Shown in pieces: positions 45,067-53,954 of a stretch of 64,000 nucleotides of DNA. This stretch comes from Candidatus Zhuqueibacterota bacterium (GTDB taxonomy: Bacteria > Zhuqueibacterota > Zhuqueibacteria > Residuimicrobiales > Oceaniaggregativiventaceae), in contig WJME01000045.1 of NCBI GenBank assembly GCA_014728115.1, positions 1-64,000 on the forward strand, in the 5' to 3' direction. How positions within the stretch are numbered: position 1 is the first letter of the stretch; each line of letters opens with the position of its first letter. The notes below the pieces were generated by a model. The model saw only the letters and a list, made by a program, of their open reading frames with translations. It had not been told where the DNA came from and ran no database searches. The translations under genes were made by a program, and so were the position numbers.

Positions 45067-47371
45067 TGGTCTCCTTGGTTGCAGGATAATCTATGCGGCC
45101 ATGAAATATGCCATTGAGAATTTTTTGAAAGGCTTCACTGATTTTTGACAGATCCTGAAGTGTCAGAGGAGAATGATCCAATTCTCCACTTTTGAATCTC
45201 TCGTCGATTAAAGTTTCTACCATATTTTTGATCCGACTGGGCGTAGGATCTTTGAGTGTTCTGGAGGTAGCTTCGACCGCATCCGCGAGCATAACGATAG
45301 CGGTTTCTTTCGATGTGGGTTTCGGACCGGGATATCGGTATTCATTTGCACTTACAGGATCTCCTTCGCTTTGCTCCAGGGCCTTTTGATAGAAATAACT
45401 CATCAGGCCTGTACCGTGATGCTCATAGATGAATCTCTCGACTTCACTGGGCAAGCCCTGAATACGGGCCATCTCTGCCCCTTTACGAACATGATTAAGC
45501 AAAATCAAAGAGCTCATCGATGGGGTCAAACCTTCCTGGGGATTTCTACCCTTGCTCTGATTTTCCACAAAATATTCTGGCTTTTCCATTTTACCGATAT
45601 CATGATAATAGGCTCCCACTCTTGCTAAAAGAGCATTGCCTCCAATCGCCTCTGCTGCGGATTCTGATAAATTACCCACTACGATACTGTGGTGATACGT
45701 CCCGGGAGCTGTCATGGCCAGTTGACGCAATAGAGGTTGATTCAGATCAGACAATTCGAGCAAGGTCATATCAGTGGTCATGTCAAATGCAAATTCGAAA
45801 ATAATGATCAAACCATAAGCAAAAATGGGCGCGAGAAAACCGTTTGCCAAACCATATACCCAATTCTCTGCCATATCGGAAAAGGTGACATATGACAAAA
45901 TATCATGTACGCTGATGGCAAAAATGTAGGCAAGAATCGTGACACCCATTGAAAAGAGAACCCAATTACGAGTGCGAACTTTGCTTACCGTCAATATAAT
46001 CAGGGAGGAGGCAAAAACAGAAATAAACGTGATGCCATACTCGTTTCCTCGCATCGCACCGACCAATAAACTCATGACCACTGCTGAGACGAGACCGACG
46101 TTGGCGTTGAAAAAAATGGTGATAATAATGGTCCCCATTGCTACAGGGATCACATACGGGGATAGTGCAAAATGGTTTACCAAAAAGGTAAGCATGGCTA
46201 TTGAAAGAATAACAAGAGCAATGAGCAATAATTTTTTGCGTTCTTTCAGGATCTCATAGTTTGCACGCCAAAGAAAAATGATCAATATGGAAAGAATGAA
46301 CAGAGTGATAAAGAATTTGCCAATAATCGGAACAACACTGGCCCAAAACCCCATTGTTTCGCCTCGTTCTGCTTTGGCAATGGCCAAAGAATTTAGCTTT
46401 TCAATATGTTGTTTGGACACTCTTTCGTGGGAATCTATAATGCGTTCCCCGGCAAGAACCTGATCTTTGGCCAAGGGAACATTGGCAAGTGCATCTTCAA
46501 TTCTCACCTGATGTTCTTCCCGGTCATAAAGCAGATTAGGTTCCAAAAAATGAACCGCAATCTGGTAGGCGATTTTGACTTTGCGCTCTTCCAGATCACT
46601 TTCTTCCCGGAGCTTTTCCAAAAGGGTGTTCTGAGCTTCCGCATATCCCTGGTAAAACTGAATATCTTCCAGCTCTTCAACCATATCTTGCTGACCCTTA
46701 CTGATGGAAATTTTTTGAGCCAGAGGAAAATTCGACTTGTCAATATCCAAAATTCCTATTGAATAGAGTTCACGTACCGCGGGTATTATAGCTCCTTGAA
46801 TCGCGTCCAGGGCGCTAGTTCTTTTTTTCACCACATTGCTGGAAACAGGAATATCTGGCTTTGATTCGGGTGGGGCGAATCCTGTCAGCAAAAGATAGAG
46901 ATCCTCTTCAGAGACCACCACACCCCTATCTCTAAAGAGTATTTCTAAATTTTCTATGCTTGTTTCCGATGATTTGAGTGCATTATCCAGCTGATTGACG
47001 AATTGTACAAGGGCATCTTGCTGACGGTCAGCGACTTTGGGTTCAGCATTAAAGACAGGAGGAACACTATCCCGGGCTTTTTTTCTGTCTGCGGCATATT
47101 CTTCACTGCTCTTATTGACAGGAAAAGTAAAGGGGGCGATAATTTCCGAACCGATATAGACACGTCCCTCCTTTAGATCGGCAAATTGAAAAGATTTACC
47201 TCTCGGAAACATGAAGGTTATAATGATAGCCAGGAGCAGGACGCCAAGAATTTCAATCCCAAATTCTTTGAGTGTGGGGTTTGCTTTGGATTGTACATTG
47301 CCTTTTGCGAGGCCATCAAAAGCTTTTTTGCTTTTTGGTTTGCGATTAAATCTATTGGTCAGAATATTCAA
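45026..47371 (-). CDS. pgpH: PgpH-like 7TMR-HD cyclic-di-AMP phosphodiesterase
   Basis: 781 residues. One N-terminal membrane helix, an extracytoplasmic 7TMR-HD receptor domain (about 65-335), about seven membrane helices (about 335-540) and a C-terminal cytosolic HD phosphohydrolase (about 555-750). HD landmarks: APGTYHHSIVVGNLSE, YYHDIGK (His590-Asp591), EHHGTG and MLADAVEATSR. Family members hydrolyse c-di-AMP. TTG start overlaps the phoH stop by 4 nt (TTGA), indicating coupling, with GAGGAA upstream. Confidence 0.9.
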   Translation of the reverse strand: MNILTNRFNRKPKSKKAFDGLAKGNVQSKANPTLKEFGIEILGVLLLAIIITFMFPRGKSFQFADLKEGRVYIGSEIIAPFTFPVNKSSEEYAADRKKARDSVPPVFNAEPKVADRQQDALVQFVNQLDNALKSSETSIENLEILFRDRGVVVSEEDLYLLLTGFAPPESKPDIPVSSNVVKKRTSALDAIQGAIIPAVRELYSIGILDIDKSNFPLAQKISISKGQQDMVEELEDIQFYQGYAEAQNTLLEKLREESDLEERKVKIAYQIAVHFLEPNLLYDREEHQVRIEDALANVPLAKDQVLAGERIIDSHERVSKQHIEKLNSLAIAKAERGETMGFWASVVPIIGKFFITLFILSILIIFLWRANYEILKERKKLLLIALVILSIAMLTFLVNHFALSPYVIPVAMGTIIITIFFNANVGLVSAVVMSLLVGAMRGNEYGITFISVFASSLIILTVSKVRTRNWVLFSMGVTILAYIFAISVHDILSYVTFSDMAENWVYGLANGFLAPIFAYGLIIIFEFAFDMTTDMTLLELSDLNQPLLRQLAMTAPGTYHHSIVVGNLSESAAEAIGGNALLARVGAYYHDIGKMEKPEYFVENQSKGRNPQEGLTPSMSSLILLNHVRKGAEMARIQGLPSEVERFIYEHHGTGLMSYFYQKALEQSEGDPVSANEYRYPGPKPTSKETAIVMLADAVEATSRTLKDPTPSRIKNMVETLIDERFKSGELDHSPLTLQDLSKISEAFQKILNGIFHGRIDYPATKETSAKTTSKNKAQAG

Positions 47372-48366
47372 AAGACTTTTTCCTCAGATGATTTTTTTTG
47401 ACTGAGCTTATCGTGTTCTTCATAGGCCTTGATAATTTTTCGTACCAGAGGATGTCGTACGACATCGCGTTTGCTCAGATAAATAAAATCAATTCCGTCG
47501 ATTCCCTTTAATATTTGCTGTATTTGCACCAATCCTGAAACAGTATTAGGAGGCAAATCCATTTGGGTGATATCACCGGTAATAATCGACCTGGAGTTTG
47601 TTCCTAATCGAGTCAAAAACATTTTCATTTGTGCGGTGGTCGTATTTTGTGCTTCATCCAAAATCACGAACGCATTATTAAGAGTTCTGCCTCGCATATA
47701 AGCTAATGGAACAATTTCGATAATGCGGGTTTCAATCTGCCTTCGCAATTTATCCAGAGGAACCATATCATACAAAGCATCGTAAAGAGGTCTTACATAG
47801 GGATCCACTTTTTCTCTAAAGTCACCGGGAAGGAAGCCGAGACTCTCGCCGGCTTCAACTGCGGGTCGGCATAAAATGATCCTATCGACCTCATGATCCC
47901 GTAATTTTGCCACGGCAATAGCTACGGCCATATAAGTTTTTCCGGTCCCAGCCGGTCCGATAGACACCACGATATCATTTTTTTGCGTCGATTCAAAGTA
48001 TTTCTTTTGTCCTTCGGTTTTGGGTTCAATCGGTCCTTTTTTGGTAAATAGAATAATAGAATCCAATGTACTGGGTTCAGACTCGACAGAGTCATCTTTA
48101 CTTTCTTTCCATTTTTCGAGACGAACAACAGATTCTATATCTTCAGGGGTTAAAGGCCCTTGCTGATGAATCATGTAGAGCAGCTCGGCGATAAGATGCT
48201 CTGCTTTTGCGAGTTTTTCCTCTTCTCCGCGCAAAACAAGTTCTCTTCCCCGTCCCATAATTTGCACATCAAGCATAGACTCTAGAGTTCTGAGATTTTG
48301 ATCCTGCAAACCATAAAAGTCCAAGGGATTAATGCCGTGTAACTTGATACGTTTTTCTGCAGCCAA
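47368..48366 (-). CDS. phoH: PhoH family ATPase
   Basis: 332 residues, full length for the PhoH/YbeZ type. An N-terminal nucleic-acid-binding-like part (about 1-75) is followed by a P-loop ATPase with Walker A GPAGTGKT (137-144), RPAVEAGESLGFLPGD and Walker B VILDEAQN. Partner of YbeY in ribosome/RNA processing. The only workable start is TTG at 48366 (TGA stop in frame 12 nt before it). Confidence 0.93.
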   Translation of the reverse strand: MAAEKRIKLHGINPLDFYGLQDQNLRTLESMLDVQIMGRGRELVLRGEEEKLAKAEHLIAELLYMIHQQGPLTPEDIESVVRLEKWKESKDDSVESEPSTLDSIILFTKKGPIEPKTEGQKKYFESTQKNDIVVSIGPAGTGKTYMAVAIAVAKLRDHEVDRIILCRPAVEAGESLGFLPGDFREKVDPYVRPLYDALYDMVPLDKLRRQIETRIIEIVPLAYMRGRTLNNAFVILDEAQNTTTAQMKMFLTRLGTNSRSIITGDITQMDLPPNTVSGLVQIQQILKGIDGIDFIYLSKRDVVRHPLVRKIIKAYEEHDKLSQKKSSEEKVF

Positions 48367-48394
48367 ATTAGTCTCTCATAAATCTAATGAATAC

Positions 48395-48437
48395 AACAAA
48401 AAACTCTCGGCCCATGTAAATACGTGGACCGAGAGTT
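48395..48437 (-). terminator. Terminator between the LysM gene and phoH
   Basis: A long hairpin (AACTCTCGG/CCGAGAGTT, 48402-48410 and 48429-48437, with an inner CCATG/CGTGG helix), followed on the minus strand by a T run. It ends the LysM transcript; phoH must start from a promoter inside or just after it. Confidence 0.8.
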
Positions 48438-48481
48438 AATTTAACCGATACAGTTCATGATATGGTTAAAAAACCATTCCG

Positions 48482-49330
48482 TTATTTAGGAATAACAAGA
48501 ACCGTATAAGGGAAAATCAGGTTAGGATCTTCACCGAGAATATCTTTATTTTTCTCATACAATTTGGTCCAGGATGAGGGATCACCCATCACTTCGCTGT
48601 TACCAGCAATTTTTACCAGATAGTCACCTTTGGCGACCAGGTATTCATCCGGGCCAACTTCCCGTTGAATCTTGAAAACTTGATCGGGATAAATGAGATC
48701 CGGGTCCTTTATCTGTTCTTTATTGTATGAATAGATTCTCATCCATTGCATAGGATTATCATAGATATCGGGTTTCCCGGAAATTTTCCACAAATAGTCG
48801 CCTACGACAACCGTATATTCATCATAGATTGCTTTGGGCATCTTGTTGCGGATTTGGGTCAATTTACCTTCGATGGTAGCAATCAAATTTTGCATTTCAG
48901 TCAATGCAGAAATTCGATTCTTTTTGTAGGTTTCCAGCTGATTTTCAGCTTCTTCCACTTCGTCTCTTCTTTGGAACAAGGCTTCCGGCGAAAGAGCCAA
49001 CAGGCCGGACACCTGACGATCTAGAGCTTGAAGCTTTTGACGAAATGCATCGACATCGGCTTTGCTCACGCCAATTTCAGCATAAATATCAGACCAAACC
49101 TGGTCAATCTGAGCTTGCAGATCTTCTACCTGGGTTTGCATCTCACTTACCTGATTTTGGCAATCTTCCAAAGCTTGTTTTGCTTTAGCTTCTCTTTCCT
49201 GCCACTCTGCGAGTTGAGCATTATAAGTTTCCATGTCCATTTCTTCTTGGGCCAGGGAAGCCGTAACACCACAGAGAGCGAAGGAAAGAGCTAATGTGAT
49301 ACTCAACAGTGCCTTTATTGAGAATTTCAT
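48482..49330 (-). CDS. Exported coiled-coil protein with C-terminal LysM-type domains
   Basis: 282 residues. Signal peptide (1-28), long coiled coil (about 32-165, many Gln/Glu/Leu heptads) and two tandem LysM-like modules (about 172-220, starting YTVVVGDYLWKISG, and 230-282, starting YLVAKGDYLVKIAG). LysM binds peptidoglycan or other N-acetylglucosamine polymers, so this is a periplasmic wall-binding spacer. I chose the ATG at 49330, behind GGAGG. It follows a small coiled-coil lipoprotein by 40 nt. Confidence 0.85.
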   Translation of the reverse strand: MKFSIKALLSITLALSFALCGVTASLAQEEMDMETYNAQLAEWQEREAKAKQALEDCQNQVSEMQTQVEDLQAQIDQVWSDIYAEIGVSKADVDAFRQKLQALDRQVSGLLALSPEALFQRRDEVEEAENQLETYKKNRISALTEMQNLIATIEGKLTQIRNKMPKAIYDEYTVVVGDYLWKISGKPDIYDNPMQWMRIYSYNKEQIKDPDLIYPDQVFKIQREVGPDEYLVAKGDYLVKIAGNSEVMGDPSSWTKLYEKNKDILGEDPNLIFPYTVLVIPK

Positions 49331-49370
49331 CACCTTCCCTCCAAACAAAGCTAGTTCATTTTTCATTTAC

Positions 49371-49649
49371 TTAATTTCCCATGGCCGCAAGACGCTTGGA
49401 GACATCAGCTTGTTCTTGCTTGACATCTGCCAGTTCTTTTTCTAATTCAGCCACTTTGTCACTTAGTTCTGCTTTGTTCTCCTCGCAATCTGCGAGCTTT
49501 TGTTCTGCTTCCAGAGCGGAAGCCTTTGTCTCCTCTAAAAGCTGGAGTTGTTCTTCATTGGGACCACCCCCGCATCCCATCATTGCCAGCGAGAAAACAA
49601 ATAGAACAACGAGCGTTGCAACACCAAGAGCCCGAATCGCCTTTGACAT
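49371..49649 (-). CDS. Small coiled-coil lipoprotein
   Basis: 92 residues. Signal peptide with lipobox AMMGC, then a Gly linker and an unbroken coiled coil (about 36-88). Size and architecture recall Lpp, but the C-terminus ends AAMGN, with no terminal Lys for peptidoglycan linkage. Probably an outer-membrane-anchored spacer that acts with the adjacent LysM protein. The ATG at 49649 follows a near-perfect AAAGGAGGTG. Confidence 0.82.
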   Translation of the reverse strand: MSKAIRALGVATLVVLFVFSLAMMGCGGGPNEEQLQLLEETKASALEAEQKLADCEENKAELSDKVAELEKELADVKQEQADVSKRLAAMGN

Positions 49650-49734
49650 CAAGTGTCCACCTCCTTTCAAAGTCGTACTTTAGTCGTGTCAAAAAACTCT
49701 GTCAGGGATCCTGCAATTAGAGTATACCTATTCG

Positions 49735-49763
49735 AGTTTAATAAATAATTGGCTAATAGTCAA
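49735..49763 (-). promoter_or_regulatory. Promoter of the lipoprotein-LysM pair
   Basis: TTGACT (49763-49758), 17 nt, TAAACT (49740-49735), about 85 nt before the start codon. AT-rich DNA surrounds it. A second TTGACA lies nearer the gene but has no matching -10. Confidence 0.45.
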
Positions 49764-49853
49764 GAGGAAAATAATTAAAAATAGAGCCATTTCCTTGCAA
49801 TTCAACAAATTACCCTATACTCCTAAACTAAACTGATTAACCGAAAATTCCCG

Positions 49854-51635
49854 CTATTCTCCTGCCTTTATAGAAGGTGACTGCTGCAAAATCAAACCCA
49901 ATTCTTTGACTTGCTCTTCTCTCACCTGGGCCGGAGCACCGTCCATCAAGGACATGGCACTGGCTGTTTTGGGAAAAGCAATGACATCGCGTATTGAATT
50001 TGAATGGGTAAGCAACATAATCAAACGATCGAAACCAAAAGCAATTCCGCCGTGTGGAGGAGCACCAAAACTCAGTGCCTCCAGTAAAAACCCAAATTTT
50101 TCCTGTGCTTCCTCTTTACGGATTCCCAAAGCATTGAACATCTTGGCCTGCAATTCACGAGTGGAGATTCGAATACTCCCTCCTGCGATCTCTAATCCAT
50201 TCAAAACAAGATCATATGCTCTTGCCTTGACCTTTGCCGGCTCGGTCTCTAGCTTGTCAAGATCAGAGGGACGCGGTGATGTAAAAGGATGGTGTCGCGC
50301 TACATATCGACGCTCTTCCTCACTATACTCAAAGAGGGGAAAGTCTGTTACCCATGCCATTTTATACACATCCGCAGGGATAAGCTGTTCCTGACGAGCG
50401 ACCATGACTCTCAACTCACCCATAATTTGTAAAGTCAGATCTACCTGGTCAGCGACAAAGAGCATCAAATCGCCGTCTTTGGCCGATAAACGCTCTACAA
50501 TAGCCTGCTGTTGCTCTTGAGTGAAGAACTTTGTCAAAGGACTATCCCATTCACTGCCCTTGACTTTGATGGCCACCAGTCCTTTGGCGCCCCGTTCTTT
50601 ACAAAAATCTGTTAGCTGATCGATTTGTTTTCGCGAGTAACGGGCACAGCTGGGAGCGGCAAATCCTACGACTTTACCGCCAGAAGCCACTGCCTGTGAA
50701 AAAACCTTAAACTCTGAATCATGCACCAGATCGCCGACATCCTGCAGTTCGAGTCCGAACCGCAGATCTGGACGATCCGTGCCATATTTTCGCATGGCTT
50801 CATCGTAGGGAATTCTCTGTAATGGCACAGTCAGTTCAAGATCAAGCTCTGACTTGAAAATCCTTGCCATAAGACCTTCAACAATAGCAAAAATATCTTC
50901 TTCGTCAACAAAGGACATCTCTACGTCAATTTGCGTAAATTCCGGTTGCCGGTCGGCCCGAAGGTCTTCATCGCGGAAACAACGGACTATTTGAAAATAA
51001 CGATCAAAGCCGGAAACCATGAGTAACTGTTTATAGGTTTGCGGAGATTGCGGTAATGCATAAAATCTTCCGTGCCATATTCGGCTTGGCACCAGATAAT
51101 CTCTTGCTCCTTCGGGTGTGCTTTTCATCAAATAAGGAGTTTCAATTTCCACAAAATTATTTTCACTCAGATACTGGCGAGCGACTTGCGCAACTCGATG
51201 CCTGACCAGCAATTTTTGCTGCATTCGGGGATTTCTCAAGTCCAAATAACGATAACGTAGACGCATATCCTCAGAGGCATTGATCGTTGTGCCGATCTGA
51301 AAAGGAGGGGTATCGGCACTATTCAGCACGATACATTCATGAGCGACGAGCTCGACCTCACCTGTTGGGATCTGAGAGTTGACCATATCCAAAGGTCGCA
51401 AAGAAACAGTCCCTTTGAATGCCACAACAAATTCACCCCGCATGCGCTTGGCCACGGGATACGCTTCTGACCCGATATCAACTTTTATCTGTGTGATGCC
51501 GTATCGATCGCGCAAATCAACAAATAATAAATTGCCATGATCGCGCCACCGATCAACCCAGCCCATCAATATCACAGTTTGTTGGTCATTTTGTTTTCGC
51601 AATTCACCGCACGTATGTGTTCTTTTCCATCTCAT
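49854..51635 (-). CDS. aspS: Aspartyl-tRNA synthetase
   Basis: 593 residues, standard bacterial length. N-terminal OB anticodon-binding domain (about 1-105), class II core with motif 2 FRDEDLRADRQPEFTQIDVE, the bacterial GAD insertion (about 290-420) and motif 3 GGIAFGFDRLIML. Charges tRNA with aspartate; whether it also charges tRNA-Asn is not decidable here. It lies 79 nt downstream of the AgmX-like gene and may be read from the same transcript. Confidence 0.97.
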   Translation of the reverse strand: MRWKRTHTCGELRKQNDQQTVILMGWVDRWRDHGNLLFVDLRDRYGITQIKVDIGSEAYPVAKRMRGEFVVAFKGTVSLRPLDMVNSQIPTGEVELVAHECIVLNSADTPPFQIGTTINASEDMRLRYRYLDLRNPRMQQKLLVRHRVAQVARQYLSENNFVEIETPYLMKSTPEGARDYLVPSRIWHGRFYALPQSPQTYKQLLMVSGFDRYFQIVRCFRDEDLRADRQPEFTQIDVEMSFVDEEDIFAIVEGLMARIFKSELDLELTVPLQRIPYDEAMRKYGTDRPDLRFGLELQDVGDLVHDSEFKVFSQAVASGGKVVGFAAPSCARYSRKQIDQLTDFCKERGAKGLVAIKVKGSEWDSPLTKFFTQEQQQAIVERLSAKDGDLMLFVADQVDLTLQIMGELRVMVARQEQLIPADVYKMAWVTDFPLFEYSEEERRYVARHHPFTSPRPSDLDKLETEPAKVKARAYDLVLNGLEIAGGSIRISTRELQAKMFNALGIRKEEAQEKFGFLLEALSFGAPPHGGIAFGFDRLIMLLTHSNSIRDVIAFPKTASAMSLMDGAPAQVREEQVKELGLILQQSPSIKAGE

Positions 51636-51714
51636 AAGGATACCTTGCCAATTATATTTAGTTGAAAAACGATCAGGAGGTATTGTCTTTGTATTCGATC
51701 AACAACAAAAGAGA

Positions 51715-52866
51715 TCAATAGCCAAAGGTATAGACTTGACGAAACGTCGCATTGCCCATTTCCGGATCGATAGCGCCAAAGTCATCCCACCGACTAATTC
51801 TGGAGAGTATACATCGTTCAACCCGTTCATTCTCCAGCGTAGAGGAAATGATAGCAGGATTTGACACATTGCCATCAGGTAAAATCGTAAACCTAACAGA
51901 TATTTTTCCTTTTAGATCAGGATTTCTCTGTAATTCACGCTCGTAACAATATTGAATCGCCGCACTATGACCAAACACCACAGCAGCCACAAGATTAGGA
52001 TCTCTGCCTCCCAGTTTAATTGCATCTTTGCTTTCAGACTCGACGCTTTCCGAAGAAGTCAAAGGGGTCAGATCCATTTGCATAAGGTCGGTTTGTTTTT
52101 TCAGTCCGGATCCGCCGATACCGCCTCCGGGGCCACTGAGCCGGTCGTCGATACTCCCGGTCGTTGTTGCACGGCCACCTCGCACATCGGTGGTAGAGCG
52201 GCCACTACCAGACCCTGAGGCACCCGCCCCGGGGCCGCCGCTTCCGTTGCGAGCACGGGCCATGGATCGTTCCAGTGCACCGGATGTTTCCACATCTTCG
52301 GACAATACTTCATTCAATGTTTGATCTTGACCAGTACTCTGAGAAGAGTTGAACAAACCCAGGATTCCCTCGGACGACACTTGAGACTCTACGGCGCGTC
52401 CACCGGCAGCTCTATCGCTTCTGCTTGTTAATACACCGCCCCCCCTCGCAGGATTCTGTGTACCGCCTGCCTGGGTGGGCTGATTGGATCCGCCAGCCGC
52501 GCCTGGCCCCCCAGTTTCGCGACTTGCATCAGACCCCAGACTCGACGACTCGTCCAGTTCCAGCATGGCTCCACTTTGCGTGCTGGTCGCCCCTGGTCCG
52601 GCATCAGCCGTCAAAGCCTCATCAGGAATTCGCAAAAGATTGCCCTCGAGCGAGGCATCTCGCTGCAAGACGCTTTCAGCATATTGCTCTTTAATGGATT
52701 CCAGCGTCCCTAAATGAACCGCAAGGGGTTGCGGAGGATTTATGATCGATATAGCGACAAGGACGATTTCCAGAAAAAAAGTGGTGCACAGTATAATTAA
52801 AAATCTGCGGTCGAATCCATCCAGGGGTTTCTTTTTGAACTCATTTGGAATGGCTGCGATGGTAAT
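51715..52866 (-). CDS. AgmX/PglI-type TonB-like energy transducer, probable ATT start
   Basis: 383 residues if the ATT at 52866 is the start. Residues 22-42 are the single membrane helix (RRFLIILCTTFFLEIVLVAI) that any such transducer needs. Next comes a long Gly/Ser/Thr/Ala-rich low-complexity linker (about 80-265), then an AgmX-type C-terminal domain (about 292-383: AIQYCYERELQRNPDLKGKI, SVRFTILPDG, TLENERVERC, ending TFGY). No ATG, GTG or TTG lies upstream of the helix before an in-frame TAG; GGGAGG lies 5 nt before the ATT. It is the last gene of the motor cluster, 33 nt after an ExbD gene. Confidence 0.8.
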   Translation of the reverse strand: MTIAAIPNEFKKKPLDGFDRRFLIILCTTFFLEIVLVAISIINPPQPLAVHLGTLESIKEQYAESVLQRDASLEGNLLRIPDEALTADAGPGATSTQSGAMLELDESSSLGSDASRETGGPGAAGGSNQPTQAGGTQNPARGGGVLTSRSDRAAGGRAVESQVSSEGILGLFNSSQSTGQDQTLNEVLSEDVETSGALERSMARARNGSGGPGAGASGSGSGRSTTDVRGGRATTTGSIDDRLSGPGGGIGGSGLKKQTDLMQMDLTPLTSSESVESESKDAIKLGGRDPNLVAAVVFGHSAAIQYCYERELQRNPDLKGKISVRFTILPDGNVSNPAIISSTLENERVERCILSRISRWDDFGAIDPEMGNATFRQVYTFGY

Positions 52867-52899
52867 ATCAACCTCCCAATTTTCAATATTATCGATTGA

Positions 52900-53394
52900 C
52901 TAGGTCTGTTCCTGATAAACAACCAGCCTCATATTCGGGTATTCCGAACGCCCGCAAGTGGCCATCACTTTTAACAACGTTCGAAACGGTAATTGTTTAT
53001 CCCCCTGTATAGTGACTTTGCCCGAAAAAGGCACCCCATACATTTCTTCCATGCGCTTTGCTTCGCGGGCAAATTGCTCCAAAACTGCGCTTAAAGACTC
53101 TATCACGAGACCTGTCTGCGAATTGACTTGTTCTAACCGTACAACAGGCTCATTGTTGACCATGATCCATTCCCGGGATACAATGACATCCAAAGCAATT
53201 TCCGGAGCATTCTGGGTTGTGGAGATCGGTAATGTCAAATTATCGGAAGGATGTATGAGTTGTCCTTCAGTGGAATATGTCTTTAAAAGAAACACCAAAA
53301 TGATCGTAAACATATCCATCATTGAGGTCAAATTTAGCGCCACCTTTTTAGGAGTGGTTTGATGTTTTTTTATACGAGAAGGAATAAACGCCAT
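52900..53394 (-). CDS. ExbD/TolR family protein (with membrane Asp)
   Basis: 164 residues. One N-terminal membrane helix preceded by a basic cytosolic tail. The helix reads NLTSMMDMFTIILVFLLK, with Asp27 at the proton-coupling position of ExbD/TolR. The rest is a periplasmic domain of the ExbD fold (GKVTIQGDKQLPFRTLLKVM). Partner of the TolQ-like protein in a proton-driven motor. 18 nt behind a second ExbD-type gene. Confidence 0.9.
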   Translation of the reverse strand: MAFIPSRIKKHQTTPKKVALNLTSMMDMFTIILVFLLKTYSTEGQLIHPSDNLTLPISTTQNAPEIALDVIVSREWIMVNNEPVVRLEQVNSQTGLVIESLSAVLEQFAREAKRMEEMYGVPFSGKVTIQGDKQLPFRTLLKVMATCGRSEYPNMRLVVYQEQT

Positions 53395-53412
53395 AAGAGC
53401 TCCTTGCTCTAT

Positions 53413-53952
53413 TTATAACACACCAGCACTGATGGTTACTTCTGGGAAAAGCTCAGCCAGAGTATCCTCAGCCACTTGTGCTGATCGTGCTGAATCCATG
53501 GTTGACACCAAGGTCTGATAATCGATATCAGGTTCTGCTTGAATAATAATGCGTTTTGTATCTGCAGGGCTCCCTGCAATCTTACGCTTGATTTCCAACA
53601 ACATCTCATTCAGTCTGGCAAAATTATATTCTCCATCCGCTGTCAGGGGAATGGTCGGACCTTCGCCCTGCTCTCCCTGAAGAACGGCTTGAGAACTGGA
53701 GAGATAAAACCCTTCCTGGGTTATTGAAACCGTTAAATCGAGATTTTGTTGAGTCTCTTGCGGCACACCACTCTCGGTCAACGGCCCGCCGGTTGCCCGC
53801 GGCAAATTCAATTCGATAATTCCAATCTTAATGGCCGAAGCAGTAGAGAGTAATAACGGGATCAAAACCACCATCAAGTTCATCATCGGAAACATGTTGA
53901 CCGAAAGTGGATCAAGCGTACGGCTACTTCTTTTTGAAGGACGATACGCCAT
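53413..53952 (-). CDS. ExbD/TolR family protein (Asn at the membrane Asp position)
   Basis: 179 residues. Same layout as its neighbour, but the helix reads LSVNMFPMMNLMVVLIPLLL, with Asn25 where the proton-coupling Asp is expected. Periplasmic ExbD-type domain (about 60-175; TKRIIIQAEPDIDYQTLVST). I infer a heterodimer with the Asp-carrying ExbD, where this subunit does not carry protons. It starts 2 nt after the TolQ-like stop, so it is coupled. Confidence 0.88.
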   Translation of the reverse strand: MAYRPSKRSSRTLDPLSVNMFPMMNLMVVLIPLLLSTASAIKIGIIELNLPRATGGPLTESGVPQETQQNLDLTVSITQEGFYLSSSQAVLQGEQGEGPTIPLTADGEYNFARLNEMLLEIKRKIAGSPADTKRIIIQAEPDIDYQTLVSTMDSARSAQVAEDTLAELFPEVTISAGVL

Positions 53953-53954
53953 AT

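Noticed and set aside
52028-52694. Several long frames on both strands over the Gly/Ser-rich linker of the AgmX-type protein.
   Set aside because: High GC and low-complexity codons open many frames here; only the minus frame joins a membrane helix to an AgmX C-terminal domain.
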